NCBI GenBank assembly: GCA_902728285.1
Contig: CACVBU010000865.1
Coordinates: forward strand, 277,044-341,043
Length of the DNA: 64,000 bases
Source: Clytia hemisphaerica
Taxonomy: Eukaryota > Cnidaria > Hydrozoa > Leptothecata > Clytiidae
Direction: 5' to 3'
The notes beneath the pieces were generated by a model. That model had not been told where the DNA came from. It was given only the letters and a program-made list of their open reading frames with translations, and ran no database searches. Both the position numbers and the translations under genes were made by a program. Below are positions 46,911-57,860 of this stretch, in pieces. Every line of letters starts with the position of its first letter. Within the stretch, counting starts at the first letter, position 1.

Positions 46911-47549
46911 CTATAGAGACGGAGAATGAAGTGAACATCTACGAAAATAATGGGAAAAGAATCAGCCCAAGAAACGAAAACAGGCCGAAACCGAGACCGA
47001 AAGTGACGACGAAGAGGAAGAGGAGAACAGAAAAAAGAAGAAGCCGAGACAGGTATGTTATTTTTCATGACAAATTTATTTCAGTGAACGTATCTTCTAT
47101 GATTTCAGTGTAGAAAATCTAAGTTGAAATTTCATTTTCTCTTTAATGAACAAGTCAGATTGTTTTAATAGGCTTATTAATACTGTATTCCAAAAAGTAT
47201 AATTTCGTGATTTTTGGACAAGTAGAAAAAATCTTCATTTTTTTAATTTTCATTTTTCTTCATTTTCTAATTTTTCAAAATCATTAAGCATATTAAAACA
47301 TTCTCTTCAAAATTATCTTTCCAACGGTATATAACTTTTTATTATAGCATAAACAAGTGCTGAGAAAATGTTAAAAAAGTAAAGTGTCAACATAATTTTG
47401 AGACAGACTTTAATTCTATGCTAGGGAAGGGTTTACTAACTTTAAAGGAATGGTATACTGACAAAGAAATTTTTCAAAATGTCTTACTGGATACTCCTTT
47501 TCCAAAAAAAAAAAAGTAAAATTGTAATCAGCTTCATTTTGAGCAATAG

Positions 47550-48026
47550 TAGGGGGAATTTTGTTCGATTTTTTGGAATCGCTTGACTGTTTTGTTAGAA
47601 GCACTTGTTATACATTTTTGGAAAGCTAAGGGGTAGGGGAATCGAAATTACTATGTTTCCAATTTTTTTTTCGGACACTTTGGTGTGATTTTCTCAAAAA
47701 ATTAAGATTAGAGATATATTGCAAGTATAGGTGATTTCTGTACCTAACTCGAGATATTAACCCTTGAAAACCGTGCTTTTCAGCCAGAAACAGCTATTTT
47801 GTCCAGTTTTTGCGCTTTTTGAAGCTCAATATCTCGAATTAGGTACTGAAATCACCTATACTTGCAATATATCTCTAATCTTAATTTTTTGAGAAAATCA
47901 CACCAAAGTGTCCGAAAAAAATTGGAAACATAGTAATTTCGATTCCCCTACCCCTTAGCTTTCCAAATATGTATAACAAGTGCTTCTAACAAAACAGTCT
48001 AGCGATTTTACAAAATGCCCTCTACT
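47550..48026. mobile_element. Foldback element, copy 2
   Basis: Starts TAGGGGGAATTTTGT and ends ACAAAATGCCCTCTA. It shares GGAAAGCTAAGGGGTAGGGG, GGACACTTTGGTGTGATTTT and GTATAGGTGATTTC with copy 1 at 27977-28662. Arms are shorter (about 230 bp). It ends only 48 bp upstream of the companion B repeat exon, in the intron that corresponds to the one holding copy 1. Confidence 0.8.
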
Positions 48027-49744
48027 ACAAGTGGTACCAAGTTCTAAAACAATTGTACCTTTATTTTTTTAAGCCAAAACACGACATCATTAATGTGGAA
48101 AAACAGAAGAATGTTAATGGCTTTATTTACGATTCAGTGGTCCTGAAACATAACGTACCTGAGAAAGCCGACGCCCAATTTTCAAAGGTTGTTAAAAGCA
48201 AGCCATTTGATGGTAAATTGAGGACCTTTTCCTCCCTTCAAACCAAAATCGTTTCTCCGTCGTGGTCGTCCGGCGAGATCTTTGCTCCGTCGTCGTCGTC
48301 CGGCGAAATCGTTTCTCCATCGTCGTCGTCCGGCGAAATCGTTGCTCCGCTGTCGTCGTCCGTCGAAATCGTTGCGCCACCGTCGTCCGGCGAAATCGTT
48401 GCTCCACCGTCGTCGTCGTCCGGCAAAATCGTTGCTCCACCGTCGTCGTCGTCCGGCAAAATCGTTGCTCCACCGTCGTCGTCGTCCGGCGAAATCGTTG
48501 CTCCACCGCCGTCGTCCGGCGAAATCGTTGCCCTGTCGTCGTCGTCGTCCGGCGAAATCGTTGTTCCGTCGGCATCATCCGGCGAAATCGTTGTTTCGTC
48601 GTCGTCCGGCAAAATCAACAAAATCGTTGTTCCGTCGGCATCATCAGGCGAAATCGTCGTTTCGTCGTCGTCCGGCAAAATCAACAAAATCGTTGTTCCG
48701 TCGGCATCATCCAGTGAAATCGTCGTTTCGTCGTCGTCCGGCAAAATCAACAAAATCGTTGTTCCGTCGGCATCATCCGGCGAAATCGTCGTTTCGTCGT
48801 CGTCCGGCAAAATCAACAAAATCGTTGTTCCGTCGGCATTATCCGGCGAAATCGTTGTTTCGTCGTCGTCCGGCAAAATCAACTCTCTGTTGTTGTCTGG
48901 CAAAATCGGTGTTCCGCCGTCGTCTGGTTCCTCCAATGTTCCATGGTCTGGTTCCGCCAATGTTCTGCCGTCCGGTTCCTCTAATGTTCTGTTGCCTGGT
49001 TTTGTTGTTCCTTTGTCTGCCAACACTCCAGTTTATTCAACGAACGCTTCAACCCCTCGCCAACAATACACCACACCAAGTAGTTGTTCCTACGCATGTC
49101 TTTCACTCCGGAGTCAACGGATTATGTTGTTTCTTCAAGAAGTGGTGGTCGTTTTCTTCAACAATCCAAAGATCAAAAAAGCACACGTGAGAAGATCGAT
49201 GAACTTTCTTTGGAGTTGATTAGAATGCGTGGGGTGATGGAGCAACAGGCAAAGGACATCAACACAATAATGACCATATTGAAAGAAACTACCAACCGCC
49301 AACCACCAATGCCAATTCTTCATCACGATGAGGTTGAAAATGAGCTGGAAAATATTGAAAAAGTAATTGAGGATACCAGACCAAACCTTTTCTTGCATGG
49401 TGGTTACATGGAGGAGCTCTTGGGGAATGGGACAATCAACAGTTCAAAGTCGGAGGTTTCAACTGAAGAAACAGAGGCAATTACCAAATCCGCCATCGAA
49501 ATGATGAAGAGTAAATTCAGCCCGCAAGAACTCAAATACGGGAACATAAAAGGCATCGCCAAGATGAAGAAACTAAATTAGGCAACAATGAGGAATATTT
49601 ATTGTTCCATTCGAGAAAAATTCAACCTCCGCCCTGATTTTGTGTTCCTGGGACCCATTGAAACTAGAATTGGGATAAAATTGAATGCCCATAGGAAGAA
49701 TATCAAATTATTAACACCGGAAATTCCAAGTCAAAGCGCCAGCT

Positions 49745-50340
49745 CTTAAATCATATGGTGACTCAGTGATTGATCCATTCTCTCAAATTATTCATCAGAT
49801 TTTATTCACTACATAAATTAAAAATAAATTCTCATGGATCAACGCAAAACACCATATGCTTAAGTTCTGAGGCTATTTCTTAGGAATTTTTTATCAATAA
49901 TTTACTGATCATTGTAACCTCATTATTTTTTTAAACTATTTCTTAGGAATTCTTCAAAAAGTTGTGTTTGGTTTCGTTGTCTGCATTTTGCGGTGGTACT
50001 TAGCAAAATATGAACTTTTAAGACAATGTTTTGAATTCATTGTGACAAGGATTCAGAGAATTTAACACAATGCCACAGATTTGAAAAAGATTTTTTCAAA
50101 ATTGTACAATAAAAATACGAGTTAGTCAGTTGGTCGGTAAAAATTTTGTCGCAAAAATTCAAAATTATTTTTTAAACCTAATGTTTTCTTCATTCAATCA
50201 GTTTGACTTTTCGCAAGATCCAAAACGTTAGCTCTTAAATTATATGGTGACTCAAATCATTCAGAATTTTACTCACATTCAGTTCAGCTATTAACAATAA
50301 ATTCTCGTGGATCAACCCACAACACCATATGATTGTAACC
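49745..50340. repeat. Two inverted-repeat units CTTAAATCATATGGTG
   Basis: Unit 1 (49744-49867) starts CTCTTAAATCATATGGTGAC and ends CACCATATGCTTAAG. Unit 2 (50230-50335) starts CTCTTAAATTATATGGTGAC and ends AACACCATATGATT. Both also share TTCTC(A/G)TGGATCAACnCA. Probably two copies of a tiny MITE-like element in the 3' flank of companion B. Confidence 0.6.
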
Positions 50341-52120
50341 TTAGTTTTCTTCATTCAATCAGATTGACTTTTTGCAATATCTAAAACAAAATAATTATCA
50401 AAAATCATGTTATCATCATTAATGACGTTGTCAATAAATTTGTACAATTAATTCTTATGGATCAACCCTCAGCCGATTTTGTCGGCTGACACAAAAATCA
50501 GCGTCATTTTCAGAATCAATCTTGAATGAATTTCAGTATCAAACTTCAATGTAACGTCTTCAAAAAATTGATGTCAGTATTTTTAAACTGTTCACAGGTT
50601 TTGGTCTAACGATTTTTGTGTCAGCTGGCATGTGTAAATCACACTTAAGGATATATATAGCAATTCTTGATCGATTTATGATTGCAACTTCATTTTTTTT
50701 AACCTAATTTATTTTTTCACATATGTTATTACAATATAGGATTTATTGTAAGAGTTTTAGTATTTTTACTTTTTTCACGAAACTTGTGTTCAAGTTAAAA
50801 TAAAGCTGGACTAAAAAAATGTTGGTTTGCCGTCACCCGACCCTAAGTTTTGGAAGACAGTCGGTCGGTAATTTTTTTTATTTTATTGATTTTAAAAATT
50901 TCCAGCACTGATGGACTTTTAAAACAAATGGAACAAAAAGATTCTTCTTTTATAAGGCAGCAATATAATAAAAATTTTTGGGTCGGCAGGTTTTGAATAG
51001 GGTGAAGGCAATTCAACATTTTTTTAAAGTCCAGCCTAACAGTAAAAAAAGGAACAGCCCTGTGAATTCAGGTTGGCATTTGGCATTATCGACCTAAAAT
51101 TACTAAAACCGACCTAGATTCTTCATTTCTGCCAATCTACTAATCTGGATTCACTGGACTGAAAGAACGAGAAAATTAAGCCATATTGTACAAAAATTTG
51201 TAAAATTCATTAGTTTTAGAGTTGTATAATTTAAAACTTTTCCCCTTAAACTGAGTAAAAAGAATTATAACATCATTCTTTTTATCTCAGTCAAATCATG
51301 TGTAGTCTCTATTCTGACTTTCAAGATCAAAAATTTTCTTATTTCACAAGGCAAAAACATAAAATCTTTAAGAACGTAGAATACTTTTTTAATCAAACAG
51401 CTGGGGTTTTACTAATCATGTTATGTTTCCCGTTAAAGGAACTGTACTATACTATAAAGGGCCCTTCTGGATGTGGTGTCAGGGTGGCCTAACCGTAGGT
51501 ATTGCTACCTATCTCAAAGATGCAAGCTAACACAAAAGGAAAAGTCGACTAGATAAGAAACTATTTGTGTTTGGTATGGAAAAATAGCTTTGTCGACTTC
51601 AAAGGAATCCAAATTTTTATGGTTTAAAACAAACTCAAATCATACAAAGGTAAAAATCATCTGATCTGGGTTTCCTAGTACTGTTTTTTAATAAACTTTC
51701 ATCAGTCAACAGAAAAACCAATACAAACTTACTTTAAAGATCAACTCCAGATAAGCCCAGGCTAACTCCAGATAGGAAAAATTTTAAAGAAGGAACCAGC
51801 ACGAGTTTGAAACTTCAAAACCAGATGCGATTATTATCAAAATACCGAACAAGTTCGTTATAGGATGGTTCTCATTATTTTTCATTCGCCAATTTATTAC
51901 AATTATACAATTTCGGCTACCGTAAACCGGTTTGAACCGGTGTTGAAACCGGTGGCGCTCGCTTCTTCCACCAGTGTTCCATGGTTTGTTATGGTGTCAG
52001 TGACATTGTCAGTGACAGTGAAAATTCAACCAGTTAGCACCGGTGGAAGCACCGGTTGGAAGAAGCAAAACACCAGTGTAAACCGGTAGGTAGTTAAATG
52101 AACACCGGTAGGTATTCTGT
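50341..52120. other. Element B right non-coding arm, with a MITE and CCGGT subterminal motifs
   Basis: 50470-50640 has an inverted pair around GGCTGACACAAAAATC. 50804-51036 is a MITE with AGCTGGACTAAAAAAATGTT and (reverse) AGGCTGGACTTTAAAAAAAT ends. 51925-52115 holds clustered ACCGGT motifs (AAACCGGTTTGAACCGGTGT, GCACCGGTGG, ACACCGGTAGGT), analogous to the CCGG-rich ends of element A. No gene seen. Confidence 0.5.
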
Positions 52121-52146
52121 GTGTTTGAAATCGCGTGGCATGACAC
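52120..52146. mobile_element. Candidate right terminus of element B
   Basis: Read inward from 52146, the sequence is GTGTCATGCCACGCGATTTC, close to the element A end GTGTCATCACAAGCGATTTG, and it is followed outward by ATAT (52147-52150). Position fits: it lies beyond the 3' end of the companion gene and the CCGGT cluster, next to Mutator-like sequence. A matching left end was not found. Confidence 0.5.
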
Positions 52147-52377
52147 ATATAAGTACATTCTGTGAAAACTTCAAGTCTCTAGCACTTTCCTAACCGGAAT
52201 TATCTTGATTCCAATTTAGCGGGATCTCAACCGGGATGAGGACGGAATAGAGGGATCTCTCGAAAACGAAAGTTCCCAATAACTGGTGAACAGTTTGATG
52301 TATCAAAAAACTTTTCCTATTTTTACATTGCTATAAAGAGACTTTATATACCAAATTTCATCTCCTTACGAGCTTAT

Positions 52378-53873
52378 GTCCTGATAACGAGTGATGAACA
52401 GGAGCAAACTTTAGATGAAGCGTTCTCCATATTCAAAAGTATCTTGCATGAAAATTCTTTCTATGGTTCCTCTAGTCCTGGTATAATAATGACATTTTTG
52501 ACATAATTGCACCGAGCTAAGAAACTGTCTTCACAGGGCGTGGCCAAAACCAGTTTTGTACTTATGTGCATTCCACATTCTCCAACAAGTTTGGAGATGG
52601 CTATTTGAAAAGTAACATGGTCTAAGTAAAGAACATCGGGTGGCACTCATGAAATCATTTAGATCTATTCTTTATGCATTGACAATTGAAGAGATGAATG
52701 GAAAGTTAGAAGAGTTCGTGGAATTACATGCGATCGAGAGAAATCCTTCTTGTAAAACCTATTTCGAAGATTTATGGAAAATAGATAAGTCATGGGCAAT
52801 ATGTTATCGTAAAGATTCTTTGACACTTGGATCCAATACAAACAACTATGTCGAAGCACAATTTTGTGTCATTAAGGACGAAATACTGCAACATCAACGC
52901 CAGTTTAATGTCAACATGTTATTAGACAAGCTTATTAGTGAATTTGAGCAATATTTCAAAATAAAGTTGTTGCTGATGCGTCTTTTGATGGTATATATAG
53001 TCGTCGATATGGTGGAGGCAAATACGGCTTTTAGATTATACCCCAGAATTTAGAATCGGAAGGCGCTAGATTTCACATAAATATAAGCTTTGACGATGTG
53101 ATAGGTGTTAGCAAACTCAAGGACAGAAGAGAAGAAAAAAATCGTCAAAACCGGAAAACCTGCAATTACTCTATAGACCCTTATTTGCAATGAGATACTA
53201 ACTAAGTGTTTATACAGGTTGTCCATGTAAACATAATACCTTAAGGTTGATCATAGGCAAATATTGTAGACTAATTACCCTTAATGTCTTTTCTTCTCTT
53301 TTTTCAGATGACTACAATTTAACTGAAAATGTTCGTAGGATGGCAGACAAGCTTTACACTGTTGCTAGCAGGCAAAACACTCAAGTAACATATTGTGTCG
53401 ACACATCGATTGTTAGATGTGAATGTCCTAAAGGAATCAACGGTTCAACATGCTGGTATCAGTTTTTACTGTGGGTGGAGTTTAAGGAGACCTCCTTTAA
53501 CTTTCTTCCCATAAATGATCCTGAGGAAAAGAAAAGGCTAACAGAAATTGCCATTGAATTGTCTCTCGATTATTTTTACGAATCTATTCATTGTCAGTCT
53601 ACTGCCAAAATTTCTATCAAAAGAGCGAATACGGAGGGCAGCTCAAATGCTTTCCAAGGAGAAGAAACACTCGCCTCTGATGATGATGGAATCGATAACG
53701 CTTCGGATTCTAATGAAGATCCCGAACTGTTTAAGATAAAAAAAAGATTTGAGCAGTTTTATGACAGTGTGGTCGAAGGTTTACATAAAGGAAATAAAGA
53801 ATTTCAAAAATCCGTTGACAAGTTTCTCACTCGTTACAACAAATTCTCATCAAATCAGCGTAATTCGGCGTAC
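52378..53873 (+). pseudogene. Mutator-like (MULE) transposase, C-terminal half with SWIM-type finger, copy 1
   Basis: Blocks in order: LITSDEQEQTLDEAFSIFKS; FHILQQVWRWLF (shifted frames, 52580-52620); FRSILYALTIEEMNGKLEEF; SWAICYRKDSLTLGSNTNNY, VEAQFCVIKDEILQHQRQFN; GGGKYGF. After an intron the exon from 53308 gives DDYNLTENVRRMADKLYTVA, then CECPKGINGSTCWYQ (SWIM-like, Tyr in place of the usual His) and NFLPINDPEEKKRLTEIAIE. Homologous to copy 2 (57861-60827). Lesions: frameshifts/stops at about 52500, 52510 and 53047. The 5' exons are missing and the 3' end is interrupted by repeat R2 at about 53874. Confidence 0.75.
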
Positions 53874-54320
53874 TGTATAATCCGGATCCGGACTTTTACG
53901 AAAACCCGGACCCCTCATAATTTTTCGAGAAAACCGGGACCCCTCCTAATTTTTCTCATAGAGAAAATTCCAAGGAATGAATCTGGGCTAGGCAAGCTAA
54001 GTGCACTTGTCTTACGCGGCTTTACGCAGTGGACTATATGGTGCTATAAGTCTGCAAAATTGACATAGTAAAAAAACATTTTTTTGACTGCATATGCACA
54101 CGTGCATCTTTTTGTTGTTGTTCTGTTGCTGGTTAGTGGTTAGTAGGGTATGTATCAGATGTATGCAAGGAACTGTGGTTGTATTCTTGAAAAGTTTTGG
54201 AAACTTCAATCTATATAAAGAAGAAGGTAGGTAGACACTTTTTAACTTTCTGTTTATGCCTATAAATTTGAATTGAGAAGAATGTGAGATTAGTTATTTC
54301 TTGGCCTTGCTTTGTTAGCT
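53874..54320 (+). mobile_element. Interspersed repeat R2, copy b
   Basis: Plus-strand match to 7370-7872 in reverse. Starts near ACTGTATAATCCGGATCCGG, with two CCCGGACCCCTCATAATTTT-type units, then GAATCTGGGCTAGG and TTACGCGGCTTTACGCAGTG, to TTTGCTTTGTTAGCT. Inserted in the 3' coding part of the Mutator-like copy 1. Confidence 0.7.
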
Positions 54321-54394
54321 TTTCACAAATATGTTGCCACTGTTTTCTTTCAATCATAGAATAAGAAAAGATTTAAAAATAGATAAAAATAAAA

Positions 54395-54829
54395 ATGGCT
54401 ACTACAACTCCTAAGACAACGGCAATTTCCACACCCGCCCGACCATCAACCCCCACCGCCACCCAACCATCATCCTCCACCATCACCCAACCGTCAACCC
54501 CAAATCACACACCTAATCGCCAACCAAAAAGAAACATTTTGTTCACACCCACACACCTCCAATCGCCTCCACTGAAGAAAATCTTTCAGCAGAGTCCCTC
54601 TGAAGTGGTGGACAGCAAAAGCTCGGAAATACAGGACATTGTTGACCGCATCAACAGAAGACAAAAGGAAAATATGAGAGATTTGGAGCTCTTGGAGAAG
54701 CAAAATCGCCTGCTGAAAGCTCGAAACAACAAGCTAATGTTCCAACTAAACCTAGCCAAAAAAGCCGAAGAAGATAAAAACAAAAAGGAAGAAGAAATTC
54801 TCGTTGACTTGTTTAGCAGTGATTTTTAA
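54395..54829 (+). CDS. Unrecognised 144-aa protein, Ser/Thr/Pro-rich N-terminus and coiled coil
   Basis: Intact frame with a good start context (AAAAATGGCT). Residues 1-50 are Thr/Ser/Pro-rich (TPARPSTPTATQPSSSTITQ), then basic RQPKRNILFTP. Residues 75-135 form a strong Arg/Lys/Glu coiled coil (VDRINRRQKENMRDLELLEK, then LLKARNNKLMFQ). The acidic end is ILVDLFSSDF. No transmembrane or signal segment. I do not recognise the family. It lies between repeat R2 and the USP-like pseudogene and could be part of an unidentified element or a small host protein. Confidence 0.5.
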   Translation: MATTTPKTTAISTPARPSTPTATQPSSSTITQPSTPNHTPNRQPKRNILFTPTHLQSPPLKKIFQQSPSEVVDSKSSEIQDIVDRINRRQKENMRDLELLEKQNRLLKARNNKLMFQLNLAKKAEEDKNKKEEEILVDLFSSDF

Positions 54830-55521
54830 AATTTTTGCTGTCTTGTCAGAAGTTAATATTATGTTAAATATTTTTCCCATCTTGTTTAAACTAGACTTGT
54901 TTCAGTCAAGTTTTAGGTCTATAAGTTTATGATTCAACAGATTTTCAGATTTAACAAAACAGTTAACAATAATAGCAAAAATCATGTCTCAATCAGTGAT
55001 AAATTGGAAAAATAAAATTGGAAAACTTATTCATCAACTTGGATTTGGGAATTGGATTCCCGTGGTCAGTAATATTTATCTAACTTTTTGTAAAGCTTTT
55101 TGCAAAAAAGAAGGCATAAGGATGACAGATTTAAGATAAACCCAGAGGATATTTGTCAGTTTTCTATCAGATTTGCCTTGAGGATGCCACCGCCTGTATT
55201 CAGTTTATTTATCATACATTAATAACTTGTTCTTTTTCCATTTTTCAGGCTCACAGTTGCTGGCTCGTTTTGATTATAGTCTTGGATTTAATAACAGTTT
55301 GCTCACTTGCTTTTGATAACAGTTTGCTGACTTAGTTCTTGGCTTCAGTGTAAGGATAATTGATATGAGTTAAAATCAAGATTATTTTCAGCTTTCTCTT
55401 TTGAAAAGTTTTACATAGTTTTATTTTTTTGGGTGTTTTTTTTCTTCATGACTTGTATGTATATATTTTAATTTCATACATTAAACGAATAATTTTCATT
55501 TTTTTTGTGGTTTATAGTGAC

Positions 55522-56033
55522 ATGGTTACGCCAAGCAAGAAAAGAAAAATCAATAGCTTCAAGTTACACCAACTCACTGATATCAAAAAGAAGCGTTTAA
55601 TATCAAAAGAAATCTGTCACAATCATCAGCAGCCTGTTCAACAACAATCGACAACTGGATAAGAGAGTAGAGTCCCCTGCCACTCATCAATTCCAAATGT
55701 GCCAGTAAAATTGATGAACGAGGGAGCCAATGTTTGTTTTTTCAACGCAATTCTTCAAGGACTTGTGTCGATGAAGGGGTTTCGTGATTACCTGGAGCAA
55801 AGTGTCAATGAAAATCACATCACAAGAACACTAAAAGATTTGGACAACAAGATGAAAACACAAACAATCATCAAAACATATGTGCACATTAGGAGCTTAA
55901 ATCTTGGGAACTACACATTTGGAACTCAGTGTGACATTCCGGAGTGCCTTAATTACCTCTTTCTTCCCGGTACCTAGCATGTTTGATTTCACCATCAAGG
56001 AATCTATTGTATGTGAAAGCAGGCCTGGCAGTT
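55522..56033 (+). pseudogene. USP-type ubiquitin peptidase-like exon, broken
   Basis: From an AG acceptor (TTTATAG, 55511-55517) the frame reads MVTPSKKRKINSFKLHQLTD, an in-frame TAA at 55660-55662, then LMNEGANVCFFNAILQGL, the pattern of the USP Cys box with C as catalytic residue. QCDIPECLNYLF follows, then a frameshift near 55965 and SMFDFTIKESIVCE. The catalytic His box is absent because an ORF1-only LINE relative follows at about 56040. Origin (host gene copy or cargo of an element) is undetermined. Confidence 0.55.
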
Positions 56034-56039
56034 TTCACG

Positions 56040-56921
56040 AATGAAATAATAAAGGATAATGACATGTTACAATGTAGGAAATGCCAGAGATTCGTTCATT
56101 ATGCTTGTTCGGAGCTTCCCGCATACCAAATTCAGCTTTGTCTGCAATACAAAAGCCGACGCTTCGAATGTAAAAAATGTCTTACAGTCACGCCAATACT
56201 TTTGGAAAAAATCAAAACAAGTAAGCAAAGAGTCAGAAGTAACCAAATAACACAAACAATAACGGAAGCAGAATGTCAAGATGGAGGTCAGCAAATCTAG
56301 AGAAGAAAATGGAGGAACTTATAGCTATGAACAAAGAAGACGTCGCTAAAGAACCAAAACGGGCAACATATGCAGATATCACAAAGAGAGGTGAAGAAAC
56401 AGGAGGTTATCATCAAGAAATTTATCAATAATGAAAAAGAAGAAAGAGAAGAAGATCGCTGGAAGAACTTAACTAGATGTAACATCATTTTCCATCATTT
56501 AGGTGAAAATAAAGATGAGAATAAAGAGGAACAGCGGGCCGGTGACAAAGATTACGTGGAGGAAGTTGTAGGAAATCGTATGGGATTAAAGATAAATGTT
56601 GTCACTGCAGAACGAATCGGTGCTCGAAAGGATGATATGTTCAAGACGAAAAGATGGCGGCCATTGAAAGTAACGTTGGCCAATGAAGAAGACAAGAAAA
56701 GAATTATGGCCTCAGTCCATAAACTAAACGAAGATAATTTCAGTGTAACAGATGACTTCTCCAAGAAAGAACGTTAAACCATTAAAGAATGGCATGAAAA
56801 AGCTAAAGAGAAAACGAAGAATGAGAAGGATGAATGCTGTGTATGGAAAGTGAGAGGTAGCCCTCGGGCTAAGCTCTACTTTAAGAAAATATGTAAAACG
56901 ACCGTTATTGATGAACTGTAA
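56040..56921 (+). pseudogene. PHD-finger/RRM-like ORF1 of half-LINE copy 2
   Basis: Finger: MLQCRKCQRFVHYACSELPA, ending FECKKC. After a gap with shifted frames the second part begins in WKNLTRCNIIFHHLGENK, with AERIGARKDD, RPLKVTLANEEDKKRIMAS and FSVTDDFSKKER; TAA at 56775; then ECCVWKVRGSPRAKLYFK to the stop at 56919-56921. The block order is the same as at 39918-41038 and in the LINE ORF1. Two or more lesions. Confidence 0.65.
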
Positions 56922-56995
56922 ATTTGAATTAGATTGTTTCATAGAGGTCAATAGACCTGCGAAATATACTCCTAATAATAATAAATAAAGGAGTC
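56040..56995 (+). mobile_element. ORF1-only LINE relative (half-LINE), copy 2
   Basis: PHD-finger ORF1 followed 23 bp after its stop by the stem-loop AGGTC-AATA-GACCT (56945-56958) and an AATAATAATAAATAAA tail. No reverse transcriptase. Same layout and 3' end as 39918-41115. It truncates the USP-like sequence. Confidence 0.65.
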
Positions 56996-57326
56996 AAACA
57001 AATCCAACCAAAACTTTGGCGAAACCTCGAAGGCATTAAAAAGGACATGGAGGGAGATGGAATCGGAGCTAAGATTAGTAAGTAAATTTCAACCATAACT
57101 TTATTTCAAAAGAACATTAACTACATAACTAAAAAAAATATAACTAAAAACTAAATTCACTAGAAAAAATAAGATAAGATACCACACTACCTCAAACTAC
57201 AGGGCTTACACTTGCCGAAATTTATACAAAGAAATACTGGGAATTATATTTATTATATATTAATATTTATTTTACATACCACAATTATCTTATTTTTTCT
57301 ATAGGACTATAATTCAAGAGCAAAAA

Positions 57327-57629
57327 ATGGAATCAATTTGGACCCTTGTGAAGTTGTTAAAGAGACGGAACGAACACATCAAATCGTGCGGAAAATTGTT
57401 CAAATGTTCTGATTGCAATCAGTCATACAATACAGAAAAGGCACTCAATGGACATAAATCTGCAAAGCACAGCGAAAAGTTTCAATATGAGACATGTAAG
57501 AAATGTTTTGAAAACTTTTCAAAACTTGCAAGACATAATTTGAGGCATGAAAAATCTGTCCCGTGCGATATTTGTGGTAAAACATTTGGAAGAAGAGATA
57601 ACATGCTACAGCAAATGATGATTTTTTAG
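57327..57629 (+). CDS. C2H2 zinc-finger exon (2-3 fingers), incomplete
   Basis: After an acceptor-like TTTTTTCTATAG the frame gives FKCSDCNQSYNTEKALNGHK-SAKH (finger 1), ETCKKCFENFSKLARHNLRH (finger 2) and VPCDICGKTFGRRDN (finger 3 without its His pair, the frame ending soon after). An upstream NEHIKSC looks like the tail of a preceding finger. Likely a DNA-binding exon of an unidentified gene or element. The start Met at 57327 may not be used. The preceding 56996-57326 contains a short open stretch but no clear gene. Confidence 0.5.
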   Translation: MESIWTLVKLLKRRNEHIKSCGKLFKCSDCNQSYNTEKALNGHKSAKHSEKFQYETCKKCFENFSKLARHNLRHEKSVPCDICGKTFGRRDNMLQQMMIF

Positions 57630-57860
57630 GGTTTTAAAGGTGTTATTATTTTCCACTACCCTAAAGTTATTATTTTTCCTGGGTTCTTGGCGTTTTTTTG
57701 GGATATTTTGTATTACTTTTCATAGAGGTACCTGCCTTTTTGGCAGATGGAATATTCGATTCAACAGCATTTGCAAGCTTATGCTTATTCTTTTTAACGT
57801 AATTCTTCGGTTCGGTAATGCTCTGAGTTTGTTATTACTTTGTTTTTTGGTAACTGCCAA

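Larger units (their letters stand above)
46135..49749 (+). pseudogene. Element B companion gene, BEN-like family, frameshifted
   Basis: Exons 46135-46329, 46917-47052 and 48074-49749 line up with the element A companion. Exon 1: MANRPIRKVIEENLPKYALV, then after a frameshift FGTKTLIGQILTMK. Exon 2 (one frameshift): ETENEV..AETETESDDEEEEE and RKKKKPR. Last exon: VEKQKNVNGFIYDSV (A has GEKTREVNGFAFDRM), about 250 residues of SSSGEIVAP-type repeats, then after a frameshift near 49085 a coiled coil (REKIDELSLELIRMRGVMEQ). The C-terminal region has GYMEELLGN, MMKSKFSPQELKYGNIKG, an in-frame TAG at 49579 and then IREKFNLRPDF to TAA at 49747. No counterpart of A exon 4 is seen. Confidence 0.65.

Noticed and set aside
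48192..49190. Long frames of Arg/Thr- or Asp/Thr-rich repeats in other frames and on the minus strand
   Set aside because: Shadows of the SSSGEIV-repeat exon of the element B companion, which has the supporting splice site and homology to element A.
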